Of a stretch of DNA of 64,000 nucleotides, positions 18,871-31,379 are shown one piece after another. The first letter of the stretch is position 1, and every line of letters begins with the position of its first letter. Origin of the DNA: Anthoceros angustus (lineage: Eukaryota > Streptophyta > Anthocerotopsida > Anthocerotales > Anthocerotaceae); assembly GCA_010909165.1 (NCBI GenBank), contig VJWM01000135.1, positions 248,001 to 312,000 of the forward strand, read 5' to 3'. A model generated the notes under the pieces. It saw only the letters and a list, made by a program, of their open reading frames with translations. It had not been told where the DNA came from and made no database searches. The translations under genes were made by a program, and so were the position numbers.

Positions 18871-19720
18871 ATTTCACGTCCCATTTCGGCCACCGTGCGT
18901 CTTTGTATTTATACGCTTCCACAGGGGAGTTAGGAAATAAGTAGGGTTTCTGTTTTTTAGGATTGAAGGATAAATAAAGGCTAAAGGAGGAATAAATTGG
19001 GGTAGCGCTTGACGAGGTGAGGCTCAGGTAGCACTCCGGACTCGAGTGAACAACAATGACCCGTGCCACTATAACAAGTCTCGGACTACCCGGAGAATGC
19101 TTAGCTATGTCGTGCGTCTTCATCGTTTGTGTTGACGCAAAACCAATGCTTATCACTTCTTCCTGGTTTCACCCCGGCCTTGATTGCAGGAAAAGAGGGC
19201 CTGTGTCCGAACAACAAAAAGAAAAGTGCTAAAATTCTACCTATGCTACCAGACATGCACTCACATGTCTTACTCACTAGTTCGAGAAAATTAAGGGCTG
19301 CAGGCGCTTAGAGGCTGATAAGTCCTTGAACACGCATTACACACATTGCCACAATGCTGGCAGCGCATACACACACAAGTCTTTGCATTCTGACCTAGAA
19401 GTTCGACAACAACAAATTGCGTGTGTTCATTGCGTTCCTCCTAGACGACAAGCGCCTTCCTGACCGCCGCCGGTCTTGTGCCTTGCAACCACCTTGCGTC
19501 GTGATACCGATGGGCACACTCTTAGTGCGGCATCCTGGGATTGGGTGATCATATCGCTTTCTCCCACGCTGTGAGAGGAGACTGGCAAGCTTGGCCATTT
19601 TTCAGGTTATTTCCGACTTTTCTGTTTAAGGCATTTTAGTAATTATATCGGTACCAGCAGTTAAACTAATAACAAAACCTACTTGCTAAGCCCTAGCTTC
19701 AAGAGTTAGTTCTAGCATCG
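18871..19720. repeat. Tandem array unit 4 (short form with LTR-end-like segment)
   Basis: Same organisation as unit 3: LTR-end-like head (about 18920-19030) then the common tail. Its tail is closer to unit 2 than to unit 3, since it shares ATGCTACCAGACATGCACTC and GATACCGATGGGCACAC, which suggests unequal exchange within the array. Confidence 0.8.
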
Positions 19721-19754
19721 CCACGTCCCGTCGTGCGTCTTTGTATATCTTACG

Positions 19755-19978
19755 GGAGTTAGGAAATAAGTAGGGTTTCTGTTTTTTAGGATTGAAGGAT
19801 AAATAAGGCGGAAGGAGGAATAAATTGGGGTAGCGCTTGACGAGGCTCAGGTATACTCCGGACTCGAGTGAACAACGGACCTTGCACTATATGACTGACT
19901 ACGCCGAATGTGGATAAGTCCGAACCCACCCCTGTGTCAAAATAGGATAAGTACGCCGGTAACCTAGGAGTGGAGGCG
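19755..19978 (-). repeat. Inverted copy of the gypsy LTR end
   Basis: GGGAGTTAGGAAATAAGTAG ... GGATAAATAAGGCGGAA ... GTGTCAAAATAGGATAAGTA is the reverse complement of roughly 25500-25725 within the left LTR. It faces that LTR across about 5.5 kb. It is followed at 19979-20081 by a direct-orientation copy of LTR sequence (like 25392-25480). Confidence 0.75.
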
Positions 19979-21049
19979 TGAATACACCTTATAACGGCCT
20001 CTCGGCAAGGTTCTGGTCCCAGCCTCATCGCATGCCCGACCTCCACTCGGGGCCGTCCACGCATATACCGCCTCAGCAAAATGTGGCGAGACTTTTCTTG
20101 ATGGCGGTGACGCGCACAATCCGTGTCGTTGTGGGAAGAAGTCCGTTCCCAAAGGAATGATAGGCCCGTTTAGCGTTTGGTGATTCTTACCGTCCTTAGC
20201 GCTCGTTCGGTCTCAACTCACACATACTCCTAACTACTAGCGTTCACCGTCTGAGGCCGGTATGGCCAAGCGTTTGAGACCCGTTCGCGTCCGTATCGTT
20301 CACATACATCCTCACGCATCGTCCTTTCCTCTCTCCTCTCACGCTACACTCTTGATCTTAGAAAAAGGCCAGATTCTGTGATCCGGACCTCCTCGTCGTT
20401 CGCGGGCCTCTCGTCCGGGCTCTACACCCTCCGGAGTTCCTCCGGCTCACGCGTTCGTCCGTTCGGTGTCGGACGCGGCTCGGGCGAGCACGGATCACGG
20501 TCACCCCTTCACACACCACAGCGCGTTAAGTCGTCACGGGACCTTGATCAATCTCCCGGGCATTGCGCTTTCGGTGACTCGGGACTCACGTTAGCAAGAA
20601 GACTCACAAAGTGCGCAGAGCGGCATCAACACCAAGAAAGATGCTTTACTAGGCGACCTCGGCCCTCTTATCTGCGCCCAAGGTGGCGTCTTTATTACAC
20701 CCCTATTACGTGATAGCCATTTCGGTATACCTAATCGGCCGCCTACCACCTATCCCCCTATCTCCTTGGCCGGTGGTGGGAAGGTCACAGGCCCCCTCGG
20801 AATGGGTGGTCAATCCCCGTCAGCGGTTGTGGTGCACCCAATCGGATGATCCGTGGCGGGCCCCTCCTCTCCCGGAATCACATCGGGTTGGGCTCTGGCG
20901 TGATCGACAACCGCCGTTACCACGGCGTCATCCTCCCTGGCCTCCACAGGTCCTTGGCCGGTGGGGCCACCAGCTCTCCCCTAAGCGTAAGTCGAAGGGG
21001 CTCCTCCTTCTTGCCGGCCGGTCCTCGAGGTCTGTCTCGACTCCGAACT

Positions 21050-21190
21050 TGAGTCCTTATTCGGTCCGGCTAGGTCAGGCCTTGTCTGGGTCCGGACCTC
21101 GGTCGGTTATTAGGTCGGACTTGAGTCCGGACTTATTCAGTCCGGACTTGATCCTCCCCTGGGTCCGGACAAAGTCGGACTCACGCCCAC
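21050..21190. repeat. TCCGGAC-rich degenerate array in the left LTR
   Basis: Repeated GTCCGGACTT, GTCGGACTT and GAGTCCGGAC words over about 140 bp; the matching site in the right LTR is longer. Short repeats inside LTRs often carry U3 enhancer sites, but no role is shown here. Confidence 0.75.
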
Positions 21191-22850
21191 CGGGTTTCCT
21201 CCCTCACGGGACTCCTCCGTGGCTCTCCCTCGAAGTCCTCCTGTTCCCGATCGCCCGGTGACTCCCGTTGGCCCCTCCTTCCATGGTGAGGTGCGGGGTG
21301 CTTACCTCGATCGCATCCGCTCCTCGTTCTGCTCCTCCGGTTGCTCCTCTCCGCTCCGTCATCTCCAAGCAGGGCCACTAGGGTCCTGTCTTTGTCCCGT
21401 GGCCTTCATCTCCTTGAGCCTTCCGGTCCGTCCGTTTCGTGACGTCGAGGCTTCTCGCCGGGAGCTCGGCGTGGTAATAGGCAAAGTCAGATCGACTTGT
21501 TGAATTGCCTCTTCCACGTGTGCGGGCACCGATACTCCTCCGCCATAAGTGTTGGGGAGGCGTCTTTGCCGGCTTGTTGGGCCACCTCTCTGCCCAGTTG
21601 TGGTGGGGCCGTGTATCACGCGAGGCTACAAGGCGGCCTCGGTCACCTCCTGCATGCATGTTGCTCACTGCTCCGGCTCCGTCGTTTCCTCTCCATTGAC
21701 TTACCGCCATAGCGCGGCGTTCCCTTCCGCCTTTCGGTGGACCGGCGGCTTCTTTTACCTTCCGTGCTCGCGCTCCTCGTTCATTCGGCCTTTAGCTCGA
21801 CTCCCTCTCAGTGATCGGATACCTCTCCAGGCGGACTTCCTCCGGCTCATACATGGCAGCAGCGTCCAACTCCTTGGATAGTCGCGATTTTCCTCCGTCT
21901 TGAGGCCGGGAGGACTCCGCCTTTCCTTTGCCCCTCGAGGTCGTGGATTCTCTCGTTGAGAATCACTGCTGCTCCGGCGCATCTTGGGTTGTAGCTCAGC
22001 GTGTCCTTCATCCTCCATCTGCTGCCGCCTCCTTCTACCTCCTGCGGTGTACTCGGAGATCCCCTATCTCCCGTCTTGGCCTCCACTCCATAGCCTTTGT
22101 CACGGCCTTGAGTTAGCCTCGGTACTGTGACTCTCTCCACGGTTCGATCACGTGCATGGTGATCCGGTCGCTCTTTGTGACTTGACTCCTTCGCCGCCTT
22201 TACAGGCCTCGCCCACTTGGCCTCTGGGGCCGCCTCCGCGGTCCCAGCTCTCTCTGCTTGTGCCGGGCCTCTTCCGCCTCTGCTGCGCTTCCCTCTTCGC
22301 TGCAAGGTCCTCCGCCCGCTTGGCCTCTGAGCTTGCTTGTGACGGTGAAGAACCTTAACCAGTCTGTGAACCGCGGGCCTCGCGCTCCGCCACCGGCGTT
22401 TCCCTTCCTCGATCCGGCGAGGACTCCGCCTTTCCTTTGCCCCTCGGCCTTCACTTGCTCTTGGGTTCCACCATCCTCCTCGGGTGGCCTCCACTTCACA
22501 GGTCTTCTCCATTGTACCACGAGACCCCAAAGCATTCCGTCCATGGCGGTAGCAGGACTCGCCGTGTTTCTTCCACGGCCGCGTGAGAGGCCCCCACAAA
22601 GTCCGTAGTGGGGCCGGCATTTCTCGATCCGAGGACCTCCATACCCTTGATCCGGAGTAAGTCGGGGGGTTCTCGGACCTAATCGGGACCCTCGGGTCAC
22701 AGTGGTGGTCAGTCTCACCCTCTTGGCCCTCTTGGCCTCTAACTCCTTTGTGCCCTCTTTCTCACAGGGCTCGGAGGAGGTGAGGGGTCGGGAGCAAGCT
22801 CTTTTGCCCCTTCACAGCCGGGGCAGGCCCGGCTCGGGGTGGGGTGCGCG

Positions 22851-25266
22851 GTGACCTCCTGCTCCTTGGGCCACGTCCCTTTGCCCCTCCTTACGCCTCT
22901 TGACCTCTTGCCACTCAGGTGGCGGGGTAAGAATCTCGGCACCTCGAGGTCTTTGCGTTGGTAAGCGGCACCGTCTTCCGCCTCTTGACTCCCGGGTTCG
23001 TCGGGGCTCGGCCGTCGTGGTTGTTGGCTGTTGTTGCAGCCGGTGCGGCCGCCAGCGCCCTCCGGCATCGCTCCCTCCGTGCGGTGCTCGGAGGGCACCA
23101 AAAGGAGGAAGGGGAATCGCCTCCCAAACTTCCACAGGTGGTGAGGGGTTCGCTCAGGGCGTATGGAGTCAGGAATCCTCGATCGTCCTCCTCCAGTCGC
23201 TTGGTCTTGAAGGGCGACCCCCACCTCAGGCGCCCTTGCACGCTCTGCCAGGGGCCTCCGGCCCCGCCGGGCGCCCGCTCAAGCTCTCCTCCTTGAGGGC
23301 TCGAAATGTCCCCATACATGAATCGGTATGGGGTCGATGGCGAGGCTTCTCGCTCCTTAGCTTGCGTGCCTCTGGCCGGGCGAAGATAATCCTTCCCGGT
23401 CGCTCTCTTCCCATTGGGCGCATGCGAGAATAGCGAGTTATCACCAAGGTGATCCACCTTGGTGGCGAGTTCAATGGACAATGATCCGGGCTACCGCCCT
23501 TACTCGGTATCGGCGGATCGGATATCAACCATCCGTTGGTTGTCGCTGCGTTCGAGCCTCGGCGCGCCTGGCCCTATCTTCCCTTCGCCTTAAGGGGCTC
23601 GGCACGCCCCTTCTTCCTCCTTGCGGTTGTAGGCCATCCTCGGGACCTCAAGGTCCATCGCCTCGAGTCCTCCGGAGGTTCTTGGATCGGACCTCCTTGT
23701 TGATCGCCCGGCATCTTCGGGCAAACTCCGGACTAGAGTAGCGTTGTCAAAGGTCCGACCATTTGGAACACGTCCGGATGCCACTCCTGCACCAATTCCA
23801 CTTCCTCCGGCCCGGGGCCCGAAGTCCGGATAGCGGGTCACAATGTTGCGCTCCACGGTCCATGGCTCCCAGACTTCCGTCGGCTTTTGGGTGCCATTGC
23901 TTTCTCCTCCTCTTGTTCTTTGTGGCTGCGGAGTCCGTGGCACGATGTTCCTCCTTCGCGCGTTGTTGCTCCAACCTTGACGGTGCGCCGCTCTGGTGGC
24001 GCCCAAAAATGGCCGAGCCGGATTGCGGGCGCAAGGATGAGGATTGCGGAGGCTGCGCGGTGACCTCCTGCTCCTTGGGCCACGTCCCTTTGCCCCTCCT
24101 TACGCCTCTTGACCTCTTGCCACTCAGGTGGGCGGGGTAAGAATCTCGGCACCTTCGAGGTCTTTGCGTTGGTAAGCGGCACCGTCTTCGCCTCTTGACT
24201 CCGTTGAGTTCGTCGGGGCTCGGCGGCCGTCGTGGTTGTTGGCTGTTACTGCGGTGCGGGGCCATGCGCCGCCCTCATCGGCTCCCTCTGCTGCTCGGAG
24301 GGCACCAAAAGGAGGAAGGGGAATCGCCTCCCAAACTTCCACAGGTGGTGAGGGGTTCGCTCAGGGCGTATGGAGTCATCCTCCCGGTCGTCCTCCTCCG
24401 AGTCGCTTGGTCTTGAAGGGCGACCCCCACCTCAGGCGCCCTTGCACGCTCTACTTGCCAGCGGGGCCTCCATTCCGGGCGCCCGTTCAAGCTCTCCTCC
24501 TTGAGCTCGAAATGTCCCCATACATGAATCGTATGGGGTCGGCGATAAGGGGCTTCGCTCCTTAGCTTGCGTGCCTCGGAACAGGCGAAGATAATCCTTC
24601 CCAGTCGCTCTCTTCCCCATGGGCGCATGCGAGAATACCAGCGAGTTATCACCAAGGTGATCCACCTTGGTGGCGAGTTCAATGGACAATGATCCGGGCT
24701 ACCGCCTTACTCGGCTCCGGCGGATCGGATATCAACCATCCGTTGGTTGTCCTGCGTTCGAGCCTCTCAACGCCGCCCGTGGCGGCCCTATCTTCCGCCT
24801 TAGGGGCTCGCACCACGCCCCTTCTTCCTCCTTGGGCGGTTGTAGGCCATCCTCGGGACCTCAAGGTCCATCGCCTCGGGTCCTCCGGAGGTTCTTGGAT
24901 CGGACCTCCTTGTTGATCGCCCGGCATCTTCGGGCAAACTCCGGACTAGAGTAGCGTTGTCAAAGGTCCGACCATTTGGAACACGTCCGGATGCCACTCC
25001 TGCACCAATTCCACTTCCTCCGGCCCGGGGCCCGAAGTCCGGATAGCGGGTCACAATGTTGCGCTCCACGGTCCATGGCTCCCAGACTTCCGTCGGCTTT
25101 TGGGTGCCATTGCTTTCTCCTCCTCTTGTTCTTGGCTGCGGAGTCCGTGGCACGATGTTCCTCCTTCGCGCGTTGTTGCTCCAACCTTGACGGTGCGCCG
25201 CTCTGGTGGCGCCCAAAAATGGCCGAGCCGGATTGCGGGCGCAAGGATGAGGATTGCGGAGGCTGC
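22851..25266. repeat. Two tandem 1208-bp copies within the left LTR
   Basis: Copies at 22851-24058 and 24059-25266 each run from GTGACCTCCTGCTCCTTGGG to GGATTGCGGAGGCTGCGCGG. They differ mainly by short indels. Confidence 0.8.
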
Positions 25267-25732
25267 GCGGACCTCCCTCCTTGGCGCTTGTGGAAATGCT
25301 GGCGGAAGGCGCCTCTTCGTTGTCCATGCGCGAGTGCATGGCTTACTCGACCCTCGCTTCGCTTACTGCGGCCGCCGCGCGCGGCCGCGGGCGTGAATAC
25401 ACCTTATAACGGCCTCGGCAGGTTCAGTCTGACCTCTGCATGCCCGACCTCCACTCGGGGCCGTCCGTGGCGCCGCCTCGTCATCCTCACGCCTCCTCCT
25501 AGGTTACTTTCCACAGGCGTACTTATCCTATTTTGACACAGGTGGGTTCGGACTTATCCGTTACTCCGTGGTCGGAGCTTGCCATAGTAGTGCAGGGGTC
25601 CGTTGTTCACTCAGTCGGAGTATACTCGGAGCCTCGTCCGGCGCTACCCCAATTTATTCCTCCTTTTCCGCCTTATTTATCCTTCAATCCTAAAAAGCGA
25701 AACCCTACTTATTTCTTAACTCCCGAAGTGCA

Positions 25733-25756
25733 TAGCCCACATACTCCCTTCTCATC
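25733..25756 (-). promoter_or_regulatory. Polypurine tract beside the 3' LTR
   Basis: On minus the bases just before the LTR read GATGAGAAGGGAGTATGTGG then GCTA, a purine-rich run in the position where plus-strand DNA priming starts in LTR elements. Confidence 0.55.
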
Positions 25757-26245
25757 ATTGGCGTCTCGCCAACACTAAGCATGATACTTCTTCACCCACC
25801 CGTTTCAGTGGGCAGCTCTCCATCTAGGCCGTGTGGACGGACCCGTTGTCATATACTTGCACCACTTGATACGGACCCATCCATCTCGGTGAAGTTTGCA
25901 CGGAAAATGCATGTCGACTATCATAAAGGAGGCGGGTCCCTTCCTTTACATACTCGATTCCATGATCGGCGATCGTGCCAAATCTTTATTGGTTTTGCAC
26001 CATGCATCTTGGTGAGCTTCTTCCACATCCTCCTGTGTCTTTGCACAAACCCCAAGAGTCGCTCGTGGCTTTCCTCTTATCAGTCTCCCTTCCATCATTA
26101 CTCGAAAAGTGGGCACTTCAAACTCTCGGCATTACGGAGAGTGTGGTAGGTCAAGTAAGGGTCCGTTGTGTGGTCACCTTCTGCTGTCCGGGCATACGGT
26201 GCGGATGGCGACTTGGTATCGATCATGGGCGTAGTTCCTGTGAGT

Positions 26246-26761
26246 TTATTGATCCTGCGGATGAGCCCATTTGTCTTCTCTGTCACCCATTGGCCTTAGG
26301 ATTGTAGGGTGCCGTCTTGCGATGATTGATGCGAAATACTCCGTCATGGCGGCCACCACATCATTAAGGAAATGGGTTCCCCTATCACTTACCAAGCTAC
26401 GGCGGACATCCGTCGGGGTTATGATGTTCTCGTCACAGAATTTGGCCACGGTATTTGCGAGTCCGTTCTTGTCGCCAGCCTCTACCCACAGTGCGGTGGT
26501 CGTTGCCACGGGATGTATCTCCTTGTGTGTGTCTTGTCGTGGGCGTATGGGTCCAACAAAGTCAATACCCCACTTTTGAAGGTGCGGTGCCAATATCGGT
26601 ACTAGCGGCCCAGTGTCGTCGGGGTTGGCTTTCCGTCCGACAAGCATCACACTTCTTCTAAGCGGTGGGTGTCCCCATACATTGTTGGCCACCGGTATCC
26701 GCTTCAAAATCTTTTGGTGGTGACTGTCTTTGCGTAGTGTCCACCCCAATCCTTCGTGCAT
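26246..26761 (-). pseudogene. Integrase of the giant-LTR gypsy element
   Basis: The minus-strand ORF shows KWGIDFVGPIRP (first catalytic Asp), TTALWVEA, then SLVSDRGTHFLNDVV (second Asp) and a degenerate HPTILRPMGDREDKW, where families usually read Y-H-P-Q-x-N-G-Q-x-E. The Glu may survive in MGDRE. Integrase inserts the cDNA into host chromosomes. The HHCC zinc region upstream is only partly visible. It follows RT/RNase H, as expected for gypsy. Confidence 0.75.
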
Positions 26762-27194
26762 TCCCTTGACGGAGCTCCTCTCTGCGGTTGCAAGTACCTT
26801 CGTTCTACTCGTCAGGCCCTAATTTGAACACACACCGTTGTACATTACGAAGGGTCGAGCATAGTGCACGAATGCCTCCCTCATCACAGTGATTTTGAAG
26901 CTCCATTCCCAGTACCGCTCTATTTCTTCGTGGGTCGGACGGCGGCGGACCCTCCCTTCTCATACGCTAAGGCTGCAGTTCTCGTAGCTTGGGGTTCGTT
27001 TGGGCTCCTCGGTTGTACTTTTCTGCGGCAACCAATGTCTCATCCAGGAGCATCTTCACGATCTCTCAACACACTCTGTTTTCAATCGTGACGAAATGCA
27101 TTTTGGTCTTGCCTCCCTTGTCTTGTTTCCACTTGACGTGAACTCCTGCGGCAACAATATCCACCTTGCTATCCGTCCGGACGGTCCGTCTTAT

Positions 27195-27404
27195 TCACCG
27201 GATGCTTGACGCAAAGTGGTCTACATAGAACACAAACTCCTTTGGGTAGTAGGTAGTGTCGAATTTCTTGGACATATACCATACCCGGTGCTTGGCTCTG
27301 TAGTTGTGTATTTTCGTTCGCGTGGGTGGTCCCGGTAGTATCACGGGATAATCCCGCTTGTCGTCCTTACGGCTCGGCACTACTCCGATAGCAAGCGGAC
27401 ACAT
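27195..27404 (-). pseudogene. RNase H / RT C-terminal fragment of the giant-LTR gypsy element
   Basis: AKHRVWYMSKKFDTTYYPKE followed by FVFYVDHFA resembles the gypsy RNase H end (Y-x-S-K-x-L ... F-x-V-Y-V-D-H-x-A-L). The middle of the domain is missing or out of frame. Confidence 0.5.
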
Positions 27405-27534
27405 CTACATACACATGAAATTTCTTGCTCGATCCGGTCCTCTTAGGAACCGGTCGCTTACCAAGGTGTTACGTAAATCCGAAGGCCTCCTCTCGCTCCT
27501 GACGGTCCAAACCTCCTCCTTCATGATGGTTACA

Positions 27535-28330
27535 TCAACTTAGCGCCCTCTTAGCAAAGTCCTTAATAAACGGTAGTATCCCACCATTCCGAAACCTCTC
27601 GGCTCCTTTAGGTTCGTGTGGAGGCGGATGACCGGACCTTGTCTGGTCCACCTCGATTCCAGCCGACACCGATGTCGATTCCTCCGTCATTCCAAAGTAG
27701 CATTTCTCGGGTGTAGGCTCAATTGGAGTCTCGGCGCTCAAGCACCTTCTTAGATGCCCAAGGTGTTTGTCCTGCTCCCCATGCACACAAAATCATCCGG
27801 GAATATCTCCATGAAGTCCCTCGAAGTCACGGAAGGCGTTGGTCACCATACGCATGAGCGACCACAGGCGCTCGGTCATCCCAAAGGCACTTCTCTTGTA
27901 GGCAAGCGTACCCCACTCCGTAGTGAAGGTCGTCTTGTCGGTCAAACTCCCTTAGGTGCAATTGGTTATATCCGGAGTAGCCATCCGAGGAAGGAGTAAG
28001 TAGTCAATCCGACCACCTTGTCCAAAATGTCGTCTCTGAATGGCATCGGAAGTGGTCCTTCTCGTTCTGGCGTTGAGCTTCCTCAATCTTGGCATACCGA
28101 ATTTGTCTGGTTTCTTGGGAACCACCACAATCGCGACCCACTTTGTTGGCGATGGGGAAAATGATGTCTGCCTCCGGTACTTATCAAGGACCTCCTTCAC
28201 CTTGATCGAATACTTGGGGTTGAGCTTGTATTGTCGGATTCGGTGGCACGCTCCGGCTTCAAATCGATCTTATGCTCCCACTTCTTGAATGCCCTTCATG
28301 TCCGTGACCTTGAGGCGAACACCTCATAAA
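27535..28330 (-). pseudogene. Reverse transcriptase of the giant-LTR gypsy element
   Basis: On minus, 28200-28100 gives KWVAIVVVPKKPDKFGM then LRKLNARTRR (RT boxes 1-2). About 27850-27790, across frames, reads VTNAFRDFEG and MEIFPDDFVCMG, the F/Y-x-D-D catalytic box. 27786-27700 gives EQDKHLGHLRRCL and PTPEKCYFGM, the post-catalytic thumb. The FxDDF-type box and the Asp-like primer site recall the Athila/Tat side of gypsy elements, but I cannot place it firmly. Several frameshifts make it inactive as read. Confidence 0.7.
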
Positions 28331-28952
28331 ACTCCCCAGGTTGCTTTAGTCCTTCCTTGGTCCGGAGGCATGCCTTTCTTAAACTTGAGAATTTGCTGGC
28401 GGACCTCCACTTCTTCCACGTCGTCCGGGTTCACCGTCTCCGTTCCGTCTTTGCCTGCGTCAAACCCCTCGTCCTCCTCTCGGGGATCGTCCTCTCGCAT
28501 CCCCATTCTCGAAGAGCTCGTCGGAGGTGAATCGTGTTACTCCTTGATGTCGCTTTTCCTTGGTCCGACTCTTGTTGTCTCCCCTTGTCTTTGGTCCGAC
28601 TCCTCTTCACTTCCTTCCTCCGGCCCGTTGTGGCGTTTACTCAAAACAATCAACCACTTCGCCAAAGGCATCCGGTAGTCCATCTCCTCCTCGGACCGGC
28701 GGATCTTGGCGAAAGTCGCCTCCTCGGAACTATCTTGTTTCGCCGTGGAGTCCTCCATTTAGTATACCCCGGTAGTGCTCACGGTTTCCCCACAATAGGT
28801 GTCCTTGCTCCGGTGATAGCAACCTCCCTTCTCGCACCTTAGGGTCCCAGTCCACCGGCTTGAAGTGAATCTCCTTCCTTCCAAAGTGTAGCGTGCAGGC
28901 CAACCCACCATGGCCTGACAACACCTCATACCCTAATGGTCCGGCGGTTTGA

Positions 28953-29201
28953 TCACAACAAAATCCGGTTTGTAGGGTGCGCGGCTATGGTGGCCAAGAC
29001 TCGGTTAACTCCCCGCGGATCTCTTCTTGACATATACGCCATTCTCGAGTCTTCGTTGAGGTTGAAGGATGTGAAGCCCAATTTTCGTGCCGTGGTGTGA
29101 TGAGGTTGACTCGGACCCGTGTCCAACGGTACATCCTTGATGATACATCCAATCTCCACTTGTACCACTGGCCCACAGGTCGTATGGGACACCACCCTCA
29201 C
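28953..29201 (-). pseudogene. Retropepsin-like protease of the giant-LTR gypsy element
   Basis: CGPVVQVEIGCIIKDVPLDT followed by G shows the V-x-V-x-I-x-G ... L-D-T-G pattern of retroviral-type aspartic proteases, which cleave the Gag-Pol polyprotein. It lies between gag and RT, the expected order. The flap and second conserved strand are not clear. Confidence 0.6.
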
Positions 29202-29699
29202 TTCCTTGTGCTACCCTTCACGGCTTTGGTGCTCAGTGGGTTTCCCTAACGGCCAGCGGACCTCTTGCGGTATTTGGGTTATCCCTCGGTGTCGAAAGGA
29301 CACAGTCTGGCGATTCATCATCGGTCGCCACATTAAAGGCGAGGCTTCTACCCCAATCGAGGATCCTGCTGCTGCGTCCTCATCCTCTCCCGGTCACGTG
29401 TTACGGTATTCTCCGGATGCTTGCGCATTTCCTCCTGCAACATCTCGGTCACCTCCGGACTACGTCCGTGGAAGCTAACGTCGCCGTCGCGGGAGGCGTT
29501 CCTTCTCCACATCTGTCGGAGAACTTCCTTGGGTAATCCCTCGGCGGCTGCCGTCAGCCCTCCTTCATCGGTCGGATCCTCTGCTGGTATTTGGTTTGAT
29601 TGCCTTCCTCGGCGTCGTGGCGCTTCCTCGATCTTGTTCTTCTTCAATGGCGCCTTTCTCGTCGCTCCTTCCTTTCTGAGTAGACACCTCAAGATTTCC

Positions 29700-31330
29700 G
29701 CCCGACTCCCTTCCTTCGACACCCCCGTACCTTCTTGTTCTTTTCCATCTCGCGTACCTCACAGGGAATCTCTTCCCACTCCATGGAGCATCTTGACTTG
29801 CCGTCAGGTCTTAGGAGGTGGCGTTGGTGGTCGGTTCTCCGCTTGGTGTGGCATATCGTACCGTCCTTGTGCGGGGTTGGGACATAGCGTCTTGCACATA
29901 TGCCCGGCCTTGCGATCGCCACCGCTCGAAGTCCCCATTACCACCTCGTTGGAGTGCGGACACGCGTTGGAGTAATGGCGAGATTCCCGCGGTTCCAGAC
30001 CACGGCCGTCGGAGGATACGAAGGGCTCCCATGCGGTCTTTGCATCGGTGGGGCCCGTTGTTAGCGGACCTCCGGTTGGCGGATACATGGTTTTGGGATA
30101 TCGCGGCCCGGAGGGGCTTCACATGCACGATAGGCCTCTTCCCATTGCTCCTCGGCCTCCTCCTCGTATTCGTAGTCCACTTGATGCACGGCCTTGAGGC
30201 GGTTGGACTTCGAATGGCCGTGTTCTTGGCACACGGCACACAGATGCGTTCGCCGTGGTCGGTGTTTTCCGCGCTCTCGGTCCTTAACACAGTTTATCGC
30301 GGTCCTCTACTCTCTTTATCACTTTTCCGGTCCTCCGGACTGCTACCTCCTTTGAGGGTCGGGTCGGTGGAGCTTCTCGGACGGTCTTTGGTGTCACCAC
30401 CTCCTTCTTACCACCACTTCTTTTTAGCGGGGCTTTCTTGCTCTTCTTCTTGCGGGATACTCTTCCTCGCTAGAGACCTCGTCTCTTCTTGGACTGCTCC
30501 TCCTCCGAAGACACCTCGATTGGTCTTCCTCCTCCTCACGAAGACTCTTCCTCCTCGATCTGAACCCGTTTCTTCTTCTTCTTCTTGCCTCCTTGAGCGG
30601 TTCTTTATCCTCGATGTAGCGATTCCTCGTAGTTTTCGGCCGCTCGACGCCTTGCCACGTCCTTCTCGGCGGCGGGGCGTGCACAGCCATGGGTTTGGCT
30701 AGACCGGCCGCGAACCACCGTCCGCTTGCATCGTGGTATGGGTTGGATGCGATCCTCGGGGCATAGAACCGCTCGATGTCTGAGCCCGGCTTCTCCTTCT
30801 TCCTCGCTTGATTTTCCAACTTTGATAATACATACCCCTCTGGTGATCCTCGAAACCGTTCTAGAAGGCATTTTCAAAGCTTCAAGCGAGGCGGGTGGGG
30901 CATTCTCCGGTGGTCGGTACTTTCTCCGATACCATTGAGCGGTTGTCCTCGGAGAACCCCTTGGAAAATTTGGATGAGTGTCGACTCCCTCTCCGTTGAA
31001 GTTGGCTTTGGACACGAAGTCCTCCACAAAGGTCTCGCATCCGCTCCTTCTTCCCTCCGAATATGGAGTCGCTTGTTTGGTCGGTAGGGGCCATGGCTGC
31101 GCCATCGATGGGTTAGGCGTGGGCTGTCCTACCTTCTTCCGTTGGCGTCCCTCGTACCCGTACTCGTCTTGGTCAATTCGACCACGTTCTCCCTCCTCGA
31201 TCGGCGGTGCTCTCTCGTTGGGTTTGGCGTCTCTCCCTCTCACGGCTCGGAGAGCGCGAGTGACCACGTCCGATCCTCCCGGCAGTTCACTCTTGGCCGT
31301 CGCTCGACCGCCACGCATTCACTTACCTTC
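29700..31330 (-). pseudogene. Gag region of the giant-LTR gypsy element
   Basis: The minus-strand ORF at 31318-30605 includes FVEDFVSKANFNGEG then FPRGSPRTTAQWYRRKY, like the retrotransposon Gag core (F-x-x-x-L-x-G-x-A-x-x-W-Y). Downstream, about 30270-30240, an alternate frame gives CAVCQEHGH, a likely CCHC zinc-knuckle start. Long Arg/Glu-rich stretches (30800-30430) follow the core. Gag packages the element RNA. Frames change repeatedly. Confidence 0.6.
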
Positions 31331-31366
31331 TCTTCCTAAGGGGCACTGCGGCACCACGATTTCATT

Positions 31367-31379
31367 CCCGGCAGCGCCA
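31367..31379 (-). promoter_or_regulatory. Primer binding site of the gypsy element
   Basis: Immediately inside the 5' LTR (three bases from its ...CGCCACA end) minus reads TGGCGCTGCCGGG. This resembles the tRNA-Asp-type site used by many plant gypsy elements (TGGCGCCGTTGCCGGGG) with a short deletion. It fixes the orientation of the element. Confidence 0.65.

Larger units (their letters stand above)
20082..25732 (-). repeat. 3' LTR (left), 5651 bp, with internal 1208-bp tandem duplication
   Basis: Starts TGTGGCGAGACTTTTCTTGA and ends ACTCCCGAAGTGCA. A segment starting GTGACCTCCTGCTCCTTGGG at 22851 recurs at 24059, a 1208-bp tandem repeat absent from the other LTR. A TCCGGAC-rich array lies at about 21050-21190. 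GC- and CpG-rich; long open frames here are composition artefacts. Confidence 0.85.

Noticed and set aside
21847-22620. 257-residue minus-strand ORF and many other long ORFs at 20-25.7 and 31.4-37.4 kb
   Set aside because: They lie in the GC-rich LTRs, are rich in Arg/Gly/Pro/Ser, overlap on both strands, and break differently in each LTR copy. They are composition artefacts.
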